Positions 10,485 through 21,403 of a stretch of 64,000 nt of DNA are shown here, piece after piece; position 1 is the first letter of the stretch, and every line of letters starts with the position of its first letter. The stretch lies in contig OX387184.1 in NCBI GenBank assembly GCA_947561395.2, forward strand, positions 57,409,197 to 57,473,196, in the 5' to 3' direction. Under the pieces are notes generated by a model. The model searched no databases and was not told the origin of the DNA. It worked only from the letters and a program-made list of their open reading frames with translations. Source of the stretch: Buxus sempervirens. Lineage: Eukaryota; Streptophyta; Magnoliopsida; Buxales; Buxaceae. Position numbers and translations under genes: made by a program.

Positions 10485-11644
10485 CCTGGGAGACGGGCCG
10501 TGCTGTGCCTGGTTCGTAACCCAATACCCCAGGCACGGTCCAGCACGTGGCATGGCTAAGGCTAAAGTGATTTGCCAATGGCGTGATAATTAGTTTGGCA
10601 CTGCTCATATTGAAGCTTACACCTTTTTTGGTGTTCTTGTCCCCCCAAATCTTCATCCAAAGAATCTTCTTGTTGGCAGCACCTAAATCCTTCGTATCAA
10701 ACTCTTTCCTCGATAAGACATGTAGTTTTTTTAAAAAAAATTTAGAGTCATAATTGCATCTGATTAAATCTATCAATTATTGAAAATAAATAAAAATTAT
10801 CCCTCTTACCGTTAAAGTAGATCACTCATGGAGACATGCTTTAAAATTTCCTTCGGCATTTTCAACAAGGAGGTAGGCAAAGTCAAAGATGTGGGCTAAA
10901 GATGATTTCATGTTTTGTGTATGTGCGTTGTAGCACGATGGTTTAGGTCTTTTGCTAGGTCGGTTTGTAAGCCTATAAATAGGCTTGTACTGTAATGTTT
11001 AAGGATATATCATAAGGGTAATAGCCTTAGATATCAAGAGGTATACTAAGGGTTCTATAACTTTAGATATCATGATAGAGATATAGATTCTATCATCAAT
11101 TATATAAGAGATACGGATTCTTACTCTATGTAAGAGAAACATAGGCTCTCACCCATATCCATGTATTCTATGAGAGATACAGGCTCTCACTATCAATCTT
11201 AATATTATGAGAGCTTTTGTCATTTATTTATTTATTTTTTTAATTCTTACATTTATCATGCATTTATATTCTATTGAATGTGGTCTGAAAAGCCACATGC
11301 TCTTTATTGGTATTGAAGAAGAAAGGTCATTAAGGAGCTGGCTTGTAAAATGCTGAAGTAGTTCAATTTTGAACAGCTTAGCACCAGAAAATTTCCTGGT
11401 TGTCATTGTTTGCCATAGATAATCTGTTCACCAATTGTTACTGATCAAATCTGAATCTCAAAAATTAAGAGATTAATGCAATGTTTAAGGGAGATGGTGT
11501 TCAAACAAAGCAACTATAAATAATCTAACTTTGCTCTAAAATAGAAGGGACCATAACAAAACCACACGTCATAAGAACAGAAAAAACCACACCAAGAGCT
11601 TTATAGTTGCTTACAACTCAAAGACCAAAAAAGGCTAAAAAAAT
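10485..11644. other. Gene-free flank between solo LTR and broken sulfotransferase
   Basis: The left part is GC-rich with short GGCACGG-type repeats (10490-10560, related to 7000-7066). About 10740-10840 resembles the sulfotransferase flank at 1840-1935. From 10915 to about 11215 there is a CCTATAAATAGG box (about 10973) followed by three or four degenerate repeats containing GAGAGATACAGGCTCTCAC, which may be the remnant of another LTR, though no termini could be paired. No coding region is supported. Confidence 0.4.
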
Positions 11645-11929
11645 CTAAATCTTTAAACCAGAACCATGGAACTTTTGTTCCATGATCTGATCTAATCGAC
11701 CTGCCATCTTCGGCGTAAGATAATTCACCCAGTCTCCAACCTCTCCTCGTCGAAAGAAGGCTCGAGATTCCACGCCGTACGATATCTGTCCGTTCTTATT
11801 CACCTCCAAATTGTTCAACTTATCAAAGCTACACAACTTAAGTACTTCATCAACCACCCCTTCTCTCTCTTCCTCCATAGAAAACGGATGTTCCAAGAAC
11901 TCAGCCAGTCTTCTCACATGAGTTGCAGG
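11645..11929 (-). pseudogene. Broken sulfotransferase copy, C-terminal piece
   Basis: This encodes the last ~92 residues of a second sulfotransferase, very similar to the intact gene and including the C-terminal RRGEVGDWVN PAPS-binding motif and the terminal GSGLKI. The reading frame is open up to the exact point (11929/11930) where the hAT element begins. The gene continues at 15392-15771 and 25774-25887. It was probably intact when the transposons arrived. Confidence 0.9.
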
Positions 11930-12004
11930 CAAGGGCGGCTCAAACTTTTTGGGGGCCTTAGGCAAGGTCATAAAAATGAGGCCTTTTAATTAAAAAAATT
12001 AGTA

Positions 12005-14576
12005 TTAAACCATAAATTTATTTCTTGCCTTTTTAAATGCAAACTTACTAATTACACTTTTGTATTCAAGTTTCGCCAATAAATCATTTTCAATAGATAA
12101 AATTGCTAAACCGTTTAATCTATCTTGACACATAGTTGTTCGTAAATAATTTTTTATAATCTTTAATTTTGAAAAACTTCTCTCTGCTGATGCAACTGTA
12201 ACAGGTATAGTAAGTAATATTCTATATGCAATAAAACAATTGGGAAAACAATCAAGTTCTTTTATTAGACTAAGTATTTCAATTGGAGTATTAATTTCTG
12301 TTTTTGCAACTTCTTTTAAAATCTTTAATTCCGAAAACAAATCCAAACCATCAATATCAGAATGCATGTCATGCTTAAGAAAATTTTCAAGATCAAGACA
12401 TTTTTTTTTCTAAATCACAATCAACAAAAGAACTTAATCTATCAAGACCAAATAAAAAACCAAATATATCATCATACTTTGAAAATAGTTCAAATCTATC
12501 CTGCATTGAAGATATTGCATGATCTACTATGTAATAAAAATAATCAATTTTGAAAGATTCCTCTGCAGATTTCATAATCTCATCAACATTTTCATCTTTT
12601 TCATCAAATTGCTTTTTCCGATGAATGATACGCTTTTTACAAAATGTTGGTTCTATTTCCATTTCCAGTGCAACTTGTTTAGAAAAATCTAAAGCAGAAT
12701 TGAAACCATTTTCTCTAAAATTTTTGAAATAAGAAATAAGTCCCTTTAATTTATCCATAGCAAAATCTATACGCATATTTTCAAGTTGTAAACTCTTACT
12801 AACTGAATTTACAACAAACAATATATCATACCAAATATTCATTCCCAATAAAAATTCAAAGTTTTCCATTTCATAGGTTGCTAAGCATTTAGCTTCACTC
12901 CTTGTTTTAGGATCTTCACTAACTTCTGCTAATTTTAGTAAAGCATCCCTAATTTTTGGGGCTTGAAATTTTAGAGCTTTAACACTTTCAATACGACTTT
13001 CCCAACGTGTTTGGGACAAAGGCTTGGGAGTTAAAGTAACATAATCTAATAAAATTTTCCATCTTTTTGTTGAAGAAGCAAATAAAGAATATATACGTTG
13101 TACGACACCAAAAAATGATATTGCTTTAGAGCATGAATTAGCCATATCACAAAGAACTAAATTCAAACTATGGCAGCCACAAGGAGTATAAAATGCTCTA
13201 GGATTCAAATCTAAAAGCCTCTTTTGCACACCTTGTTTGTTACCTTTCATGTTAGATCCATTATCATATCCTTGTCCTCTAACATCATCCAAATCAAGAT
13301 CATGTTTTTTTAGTATACTCAAAAGTTTATCAAAAAGTCCCTTCCCCGATGTATTATCTACCATCAAAAACTCTAAAAAGTGCTCATTAATCTTTACTAG
13401 ACATACAGAAGTATCAACACACCGTAATATAACAGTCATTTGTTCTTGATGGCTTGCATCAGGAGTACAATCAAGAATAACTGAGTAATACTTAGCTCTT
13501 TTGATTTTCTTGATGATCATATTTTTGACTTAATCGGCTAACAACAAGATCAACTCATTTTGTATGTTATGTCCCAAATAATGATTATGAATATCATGCA
13601 CTTGAATACGTCTAATATGTTCTTGCATTATAGGGTCAAACTCTGCTATCATCTTTATCAAACCTAAAAAGTTCCCATTATTATCTTCAAATAATTTTTC
13701 TTTCTTTCCTCGAAATGCAAGATTATTTCTAGCTAATGTCTTCACCACAGCAATGATTCTAACAAGAACTTTTTCCCAATGTTCTTTCTCCTTATTAATT
13801 CGATCTTGGACACTCTTATCAATTGTCTCATTTTTTGACAATCTCTTTTCCAAGTCAATCCATCTAGTCATATTGATAATATGCTCGTTAGATATTTCGT
13901 GTGACTTGAGCTTTTTTCCAAGATTTTTCCAATCTCTATTTCCTTCATTAACTAACTAACTAACTTGTACTATATTTTGAGCTAAATAATTTACAACAAA
14001 AACAAAATACTCTATCTTTATCGATTGAATACACTAACCATCTCCTATCTTGCTTTTCCTCATTTGGTAGTTTACAAATATAATATTCTTTTGAAAAATG
14101 TCTATTATTTTCATCCTTTGGAAACTCAATATCATCAATTTTAATTGGACCTTTCTCTACTAATATATCTCGTAACTTTATATCAATTTCCTTCCAATGT
14201 CCAGGATCACAACAATTTAAAATCTCATCCTTTCCTAGCTCCATTGATATATTATCGACATGACAATATTGATCATTTGGATTGTCTTCAATTGTCTCCT
14301 CAATAATTTGTTCCCCAATTTCATTTTCTTGTATCACATCAACATTATTTTCTAAGTTCTCCCCTTGAGTCACATCAACATTACTGTCTAAGTCCCCCCT
14401 AATACTTGGCTCTTCACAATTACCTCTTGATTTGAATTTTGTTCACTTTTATCAACAAAGTATTTGTTCAAGGCCCCTTTTTGAGATTTTACTAAATTTT
14501 CTATTCTCCTTTTTTTCTTAAGTTTTTCATACCTAGATACATATTTTCTACCCGTCATATCAAATATTAAAAACAA
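12005..14576 (-). pseudogene. hAT transposase (TTF zinc finger / DUF4371 / hAT dimerisation type), broken
   Basis: The catalytic protein of the surrounding element, of the type annotated in plants as zinc finger MYM-type protein 1-like. From the N-terminus: a basic start (14576), a TTF-like zinc finger around CFCCKLF (about 13990), a segment at 13530-13871, a central domain with DCTPDASH and the [18 protein letters not shown] region (12393-13520), and the dimerisation motif ASAERSFSKLKIIK (about 12130-12190). A TAA at about 13525 interrupts one frame, and the pieces at 14373, 13871 and 12367 lie in different frames, so several frameshifts are present. It cannot make active transposase. Confidence 0.88.
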
Positions 14577-15376
14577 ATAGTAAATAGAAGAATATAAAAT
14601 ATTTTCTAACTAGTGATAGAAATCAAATGAAAAACAAGATCAAACGAAATAATAATCGCACTTACGATAGATAGAAAAAAGAAATTGAAAACAACAAATA
14701 ATGAAATCTAATATGTGCAAGAAGAAGAAATTATCAATTTGAAATTGAGACAAGGCTTTCAATCTTTTGTTCTTAAAGCGATTAGTGCCCCCTCTTGGTA
14801 CTTTGCCTCATCAATGGTTGGAGACCTCTTCCGATAAGTTGATAACATGCACTCGAATACGAGTCCAAAAGCAAACTCAATAGCAATGTCCCTCACTCAT
14901 TCTTTGATTTCAGAAGCGAATAAGAAGGGAAGATTAGCAATGTCACTCTTTGATTTTAAAAACAAAAAAGAAGAGAACATGGGTGTGAGAAGAAGAGTGT
15001 TTTGTTTTTCATAAAACATATAAACCCTAAGCCCCTTTTTCCATTTTAAAAAACAAGAGAGAGAGAGAGGGTTTCCACGAGTTGTTCAAAAGTTACTAAA
15101 CCTATCTAACTCTTAACATTAATAAAAGGACTCTTAACATTAATAAAAAGGGTAATCACGTGTGAGGCCCTCATAGTTGGGGGCCTTAACATTTGAGAAC
15201 TTTCTAAAAAACAATAAAACGTTAAAAATGGAAACAAAATATCCTATGGGCCTTAACGGTTTACTTTTTAAGAAAACAAAACATATTTAAAAAATGGACA
15301 CTTAAGAAAAAAATATTTAAAAAAATGGGCCTTCCTACTTTGGGGGCCTTAGGCGGTAGCCTAACTTGCCTACCCC
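14577..15376. other. Non-coding end of the hAT element
   Basis: AT-rich sequence between the presumed transposase start and the right inverted repeat. It contains a GA-run near 15057-15070 and a duplicated ACTCTTAACATTAATAAAA near 15111-15148. It probably holds the transposase promoter and leader, but no element can be pointed to. Confidence 0.4.
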
Positions 15377-15391
15377 TTTGAGCCGCCCTTG

Positions 15392-15771
15392 GTTGCAGGT
15401 TCTTCCTTCATGTCCTTAAATCTCAAGAAGAATACCCTTTGAGGACTTTCCAGGCTTTGTTTCCAGTAACCCAGTATGTGATCCCAAAAGGGTCCATTGA
15501 GGCTAACCCCATTACAGAATTTCTCAAAGGCCTCTTCAAGTGCAAGGGGTCCAATATCTTTTGGTCTCAACTGGTTTGTAAAATGCCACAGCGATATGAA
15601 GGTGTCTTTAGGGTTCCTGCACAGGTAAACGACTTTGCAGTTGGTGTCCTTAATAGACTCCGGGAGTGAGAGAAAGGGTATGTGAGTGGAAAAAAGCCTT
15701 GGGGAGCTGAAGGAGCTGAGATCAGGAACTTGGTTATCCACATAGAGATTAAGCTCTAAGAAGGGTACAAG
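15392..15771 (-). pseudogene. Broken sulfotransferase copy, middle piece
   Basis: This encodes about 125 central residues of the second sulfotransferase, including THIP with the catalytic histidine and CRNPKDTF. It starts at the second GTTGCAGG of the hAT duplication and ends at ACAAG (15767-15771), where a gypsy LTR begins. A longer open frame running to 15885 is an artefact of reading into that LTR. Confidence 0.9.
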
Positions 15772-16206
15772 TGTAGACACCCCAAAATTGCACGATTTTT
15801 GATAAATCTTGAAGGAGAGAAATATTTTATTGGAATTTCCAATTCTTTGCATTGGGTTTGAGATACTTAACCCATTTGAATCCAAAACGGAAAAGGAAAA
15901 TGCCCGAATTCAATCTTTTGTGCAAAGTCAAGCTTTTTCCGGTTGAATTTTGTTGACTTTTGACCCCAGAAAATGAAATATTTTTTAAAGCCAGATTTCA
16001 AGATAATTTTTCCCGGTAATCAGGTTTTTAGCCATGTTATTGCATAAAAGAATTTTTTGAGATTTTAAATCTTGACGAATACCTTGGTTTTAACATATTG
16101 AACCTTTTTTCCAGACCTGAAAAATCGGAATTTTGCCTAGAACTGGAAAGTTGACTTTTTATTCACTTGGAATTTGGGTCTGGAACTATTTTTAATGGAT
16201 TCAAAT

Positions 16207-16309
16207 GGGGGGGGGGGGGGGTGTTTGCTTATTTACATGTAATATCTTAAGTAAATGGAGATTAAAAAATACGAGGACATTTACTTAAACGATATTACAT
16301 GTAAATAAG
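16207..16309. repeat. G-run followed by a long hairpin in LTR U3
   Basis: Fifteen consecutive G bases (16207-16221) precede two nearly complementary ~31-bp arms (16227-16257 and 16278-16309; GCTTATTTACATGTAATATC is paired with its inverse) separated by a ~20-bp loop. The same structure is kept at 27993-28095 in a different LTR. It is not a separate element because its position relative to the LTR start is the same in both. Confidence 0.8.
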
Positions 16310-16350
16310 TATTGCCTGTGTTAAAATTTGGAAAAAAGGCTTTTTTCCTT

Positions 16351-16492
16351 GTATCTGGCAACTCAGACCGGATACAAGTACTTTCCTTTGTATCCGGTCT
16401 CAAGTGCCGGATACAAGGAGCCTTTAGTGTATCTGGCATCATAGGCCGGATACATTAAAGCTCTAGTGTATCCGGCCTGAGATGCCGGATAC
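16351..16492. promoter_or_regulatory. Palindrome array in U3 (GTATCCGGC type)
   Basis: Four units at 16351-16375, 16389-16415, 16429-16453 and 16468-16492, each with GTATCYGG arms facing CCGGATAC around a 7-9 bp centre. The array lies about 155 bp upstream of the TATA box. It corresponds in position to arrays of different sequence in the other Tat-type LTRs. Confidence 0.75.
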
Positions 16493-18543
16493 ATTAGTTT
16501 TGCTCAAAATTAGGGTTTTCCGAGAGAAATCACTTGTTACCATCATGTCCCTCATTTAATGAGGGGAAATATCGGAAACAACCCTAGGGTTAAGGTTGGG
16601 GGGTTCTAGACATTAAGTTGTGTCTACCAATGACCTTAGCCTTTGCCTATAAATAGGAGGCTCCTCTTCAAGCAAAGGACCAAGTTTTTGGAGATCAAAG
16701 AACTCCGAGTGAAGAAGGGAACCGCTGCCGGATTTCTTCCAGAACCCCAGGTAAGCCTCAACCCTCATTTATTTTCTGTATTTAATTTATTAGATCTAGA
16801 TCTCTTCTTCTACCTTTCTGTAGAATAAAGCCTCTTTTTGTGTGTGGAAATCCTTCCCCGGCTCAAAGTATCTCAAGACCCCCCTAGCCGTAAAACGTGA
16901 AGGCGGGATCTAGGAGAAACAAGACTGGGGATTGACCCTAGTGCTAGAACCCATGTAGCATAAGGCTTTTGAATGATTGAAAACCGTTCTATAATCAAAG
17001 TACCCTTGATTATTTCGAAGAACCGTGTTTAACGGGGAGAGAGAACAGAGGGAAACGATAATGGAACGGAACCCTAGGCTATGCTAGAACCTATCTTGTT
17101 GAATCTATATACATGATATGTTGTTGTATTAATCTTGCTTGGTTTTTCACTCTTGCACACATATTACACTTTTTTGGTGAATAGGCTCACATTTGGGGAT
17201 TTATTACATTCATTGTGATAAATCTCCAATAAATGGCCTCAATCAAATTCTGGAGTGTTTTAAATGTTTTTCAAAGGTTTTGGATTCATCTCACATGAAT
17301 CTCACACACTTTATAAATTTTCGGATTTGATTTTTTTCAAAAGTGGCCTAACTGGACAGCACCTGTACCCTTACTTCGGACGCTCATAACTTCATCGTCC
17401 GGATGAATTTTGGAGCGATTCTAAAATCATGAGAAATGTGAGGCTGTCTAGTTTATGTCCACCAAATTTCATAAAGTTCCATCCAACGGATTTTTGACAC
17501 CTCTCTGTGGAAGTTAAGTGGACAGTTCAGGTTCAAATACATAACTTGTCACTTCGACGGAGCGCCATGTGTTCGTTTTAAGTCCGATTCGAGTGATTTT
17601 TATTTCTGAGTATTCCTTTATGAGTCTATTTTCAAATCCAATTGGTTTCATAATTTTTGGATTCCATTTGAATTATTGGTAGCCGATTTACTCAGAACTG
17701 TGCATTTGTACTTTTCTGGGTAAATCTGTGATCTTCGGGGCCTGTTCGGGAGACCACCCAAGGCACATCCGAAGGGATTTTTGTATGTGGCTAGTTTCTT
17801 TTGAAAGATGGCCATACAGACTTCAATCACACCAAATTTCGTGGATTTTTATTGAGTGGATTTTTCTAGGCAATTTTCCAAAGTTGCCCACTCGTCACTT
17901 TTAAAAATCCCCAGCAGCAACTTCAAAGGAGCATAACTCCTAGGATTTTTATCGGAATGAAGTGAAATTTTGCATGAGACTCTTATTTACCCTAATCTTC
18001 CAAATGGATTTGGTTTGGTTCAATTTAAAATGGTATTTGAATGATTTCAAGGCAAATGGCATACTTTTTACTGAATTTTCTGGATTTGATTCAACTTGGT
18101 TTTTTAGCAACTTGTGCTTTGATTTCCATCTTTTGAGATATTCCAGAAATGATATTGACATAAGAGAGGATCTAAAATCTATTTAGATCTTCATGTGAAA
18201 ATATCATACATTAGTCCTTTTTCAAGGTTTTCTATGATTTTAGCAAGCTTTCTATTTTTTGCATGAACATACACTTGGAAACCACTTTGCGTGGATGAAT
18301 GGGGGTGCCTAACACCTTCCCCCCTTCATAATCTAATCCCCTTACCTATCTTTGGATTTGATTTTCAAGTAGGATTATTTTTATCCTAGAATGTTTCTTT
18401 TTTTACTTTTTGCTTATTTTTGATCTCTTTTGGTGTCCATTCTCACCCCAAAATCATGAATGGTGGCGACTCTCCCGTTTTTGCGTTGGGCCCATGTGTT
18501 GACGGAGGGATGATCATTCCGGTGATTTTTCCCATGTCTCACA

Positions 18544-19377
18544 ACTGGCGACTCCACTGGGGACTTGTGGATTTAAGCCTTTTTGTGTATATTCATGCTT
18601 TTTACTTATTTTTGAATGCTTGCTACTTTGTTTAATTCATTTGTATATATTCTTGTATTTCAAATCAGGTTAGGATGCTTTTGAATTTTATATGAATCAA
18701 GTCATGTATGTTTTGCTTGATGTTGCCTAAAGGTTGATTTAGGAAAAGCCTATCTTGAAGCATGATTTGGTTGCATTTGGTGATAACATGCTCTAATTTG
18801 AATTTTGAATACCATGGTTTGAATATGAGAATTAGTAGCATGAAATCTAGGAGTTCAGAATTTTTGGGTATTCAAACATGATTCCTATAAAACATGCTTT
18901 TTTGTGCTTAAAAATTTTTGTTATGCCATGCCTTTGATTTGGGGTATAGGGGAATTCAATTTGAGCATGAAAACCAAGAGCATGAAATCTGGAATTTTAG
19001 TGCACATTGTGGTTTTTTTTAGTATGTTCACCAATATACCATGTCAAGTAGTTGCTAAACTTTTAGGCATTAATTTGGGGTATAAAGGATGCACTTTTGG
19101 GCATGAGAAAGATGAAAATTTTAGTGCATATTTCTGGAGATTTTAAAGCATATTGTACCTCATTGAAACACTTTTGAACCATGCCAAGTAAGTGCTAAAA
19201 TTTTAGGCTTCAATTTGGGGTAAATGGTACACTTTGAGCATGAAAAAGAGCATGAAAATCTAGGATTTTAGGGAATGCTTTTGGGTTTCAAGCATGCTTC
19301 CATGGTTTAATTGTTGTTTGTATAAATAACATGTTTTGTATACCACTTTTTGGGCATGTAATATTTTTGTAAGCCTT
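18544..19377 (+). mobile_element. Primer-binding site and leader remnant of the Tat/Ogre element
   Basis: TGGCGACTCCACTGGGGA at 18546-18563 matches the tRNA-Arg-type primer site used by Tat/Ogre elements. The rest is a non-coding leader with two or three degenerate direct repeats carrying GGGGTAT, GAGCATGAAA and GGAATTTTAG-like motifs (18930-19270). The remainder of this retrotransposon is missing; the sequence passes into a LINE. Confidence 0.75.
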
Positions 19378-19552
19378 AGAAAAACTTCTCGAGGGTTGAC
19401 TGTGCGCTCTGCGACCTGGGCAATTGGGGTTCTTCTCGAGGTGTCTTGCGACCTGGGTCGCTGCGACCTGCGACCTAGGTCGCTGTAGCGCTACCTATAG
19501 CACCACCTGAGACACAGTCGCAGCTTCAGGAAGGTTCAGGGAGGCCTGTCTC

Positions 19553-20630
19553 ATGGCCGTCTCTCTTCTGGGAGGCTCCTCCTCCATCCCCCCCCCTCCG
19601 ACCAACCACGATCCTATGCCAGTGTTGTTTCAGCACCTCCAACTGTGCTGCAGGTGGAGGATGCTGCCATTCCTAGAAAACAGGCCTCTTCCTTCAAGGG
19701 ATATCCGGCTGTGCTCTTCTCCGATTCAGACATTAATAAGTCTGTCGACCCCTTCAAATATGCATTGGTCGCCAAGTTCATCAATGGCCGCCCATCTGTA
19801 GACGTTGTGAGGAAACATCTGGTTAATGCTTGGGGTATCCAAGGGCCTCATCACGTTGGGGTTGTAGACTCCAAACACCTTCTCTTCAGGTTTCATGTGG
19901 AGAGTGACTTCATCAAAGCCTGGACCAGAGAATCCTACACCATCCAGGGATTTGTTTTCAGGTTGTTTGAATGGTCTTACAGTTCAATCCTGCTAAGGAA
20001 TCATCTCTGACCTCGGTCTGGCTTTCCTTTCCTCAGCTCCCACTCAACCTGTTCCCTCTTTCTTACCTCTTCTCAATCGCTGGAATTATTGGGAGACCCC
20101 TCACAGTGGACTCACCCACAAAGCACCTTACCAGGCCTAGTCTAGCAAGAGTATGTGTGCTCCTTGACCTCTTGAAACCTATGCCGGACAAGATCTGGAT
20201 TGGGATGGGAGGTGACTTTGGGAAGTGGCAGAAGGTTCTCTATGAGAATGTCCCTCCATACTGCAGCCACTGTTTTCTTAGAGGGCACACTACCTCTCGT
20301 TGTAAAGCAAAGGATCCTCCTACTAGCAAGGAGGCTCCTCAGAAATTTGTGAAAAAAGGTAATTTCTCAGAACTCCCATCAATGGAAGGCACCTTCGAAC
20401 TGCTCCCTCAAGCAAATGCTGCACCTGAACCGCCTGGCTCAGCTGCTGGAGAGCCTGACCCAACCTCAGGAGGTGAAGTTGTTAGTGATGTTCGTGACAA
20501 GGGGATTGCTGTTAGTGATGGTCAGGACAAGGGGAACGCTGTTAGTGAGGTTCGTGACAAGGGGAATGCCGCTAGTGATGTCCAAGCAAATACTTCTTCA
20601 GGTGGCAAGGGGAATGCTATTAGTGAGTAG
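19553..20630 (+). pseudogene. LINE ORF1 (RNA-binding DUF4283 / zinc knuckle protein), frameshifted
   Basis: ORF1 proteins coat LINE RNA. The first part (19630-19970) carries a DUF4283-like domain (KYALVAKFINGRPS and FRLFEW), and the frame then shifts near 19970. The second part has the conserved LPLNLF/IGRPLTVD region and a zinc knuckle CSHCFLRGHTTSRC near 20260. The tail becomes a tandem repeat and ends at a TAG near 20628; further repeats and coding-like sequence to about 21004 suggest a longer original protein. The start codon is uncertain (candidates 19553 and 19645). Confidence 0.75.
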
Positions 20631-20750
20631 GCTGATTTCATGAGCAGGCTGATGTTCCTGATGTTCGTGAGCAGGCTGATGTTCGTGAGCAAGTTAGGGA
20701 TGTTCGTGAGCAGGCTGATGTTCGTGAGCAGGCTGATGCCAGGGGCCAAG
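20470..20750 (+). repeat. Two in-gene tandem repeats in LINE ORF1
   Basis: About 20476-20585 contains three units of roughly 36 bp (GTTAGTGATGTTCGTGACAA type) encoding repeats like VSDVRDKGNA. About 20640-20745 contains about five shorter units (GATGTTCGTGAGCAGGCT). They form a low-complexity linker after the zinc knuckle and probably expanded by slippage. Confidence 0.8.
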
Positions 20751-21403
20751 CTACTACTCCAGGGGAATCTAGCACACTACAGCAGGTCAACGCTAGCTCT
20801 TCTTGGATTCAAGGCAAAGTCATGCAGAATCACGGGTGGGATAATGTTGTGGCTAACGTTGCAAACGACCTTTTTGTTTGTGACCTTTCAAAGTATAACT
20901 TGCTGGAGACATCAGATTCTATCTATCAGGCAAAGCTCTCTTCTTCTGCCCTGCTGGAGGGCTTCTTTCCATCTGATAAGGTACTGGGAGCTGATGGGAA
21001 ATAGGAGCTTTTAAATAGAAAGAGGATGAACAGTCCTCCTATCTCACAAGGCTCCCACCAACTGGTTTTAGAAACAATTCAATGTGTTGATTCTCATTTA
21101 TTTTAGAAAAAGGATTCTCTCATTCAGGCTTTGTCGCTGTGTCCTACCAGTTCTGAATTCGTCCAAGGCTTTGAATCTCTTGAACAAGCAAAGGAAATCC
21201 TATTACAGGATCATATCCACTTATCTAAAAGAGTTGGGGCTTCTCTGGGCTGCCAAGATAGAAACACTCAGAACCTCACCAGGGAAGACTCTCATATATC
21301 TCCTCCATCTCAGAAATCAAAGAAGAAAAGCTCAAAAGCAGCCTCTAGCATCACCACAAGGTCTAAGGTACAAACCACCTCTAAATCAAATTAACTGTTT
21401 TTA

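Larger units (their letters stand above)
11930..15391 (-). mobile_element. hAT-superfamily DNA transposon, decayed
   Basis: The ends carry perfect 15-bp terminal inverted repeats: CAAGGGCGGCTCAAA at 11930-11944 and its reverse complement at 15377-15391. The 8-bp sequence GTTGCAGG occurs on both sides (11922-11929 and 15392-15399), and the intact gene has one GTTGCAGG at the equivalent site, so this is a clean hAT insertion into the second sulfotransferase. Subterminal GGGGGCCTTAGGC motifs occur near both ends. The interior holds a broken transposase on the minus strand. Confidence 0.95.
15772..18543 (+). mobile_element. 5' LTR of a Tat/Ogre-type gypsy element
   Basis: It begins TGTAGACACCCCAAAATTGC and ends GTCTCACA (2772 bp), followed after two bases by a primer-binding site, so it is a 5' LTR and not a solo one. 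It has a G-run with a long hairpin (16207-16309), a palindrome array (16351-16492) and a TATA box CCTATAAATAG at about 16646. The first ~540 bp are nearly the same as the LTR at 27558. The preceding ACAAG should be one half of a target duplication, but the other half is lost with the rest of the element. Confidence 0.88.

Noticed and set aside
10915-11215. A further copia-like LTR around CCTATAAATAGG
   Set aside because: The TATA-like box and repeats are suggestive, but no paired termini or target duplication could be found.
15370-15885. Open frame of 171 codons containing sulfotransferase motifs
   Set aside because: It is a chimera: the first 20 codons read into a Tat LTR and the last ones into the hAT element. 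Only 15392-15771 is sulfotransferase.
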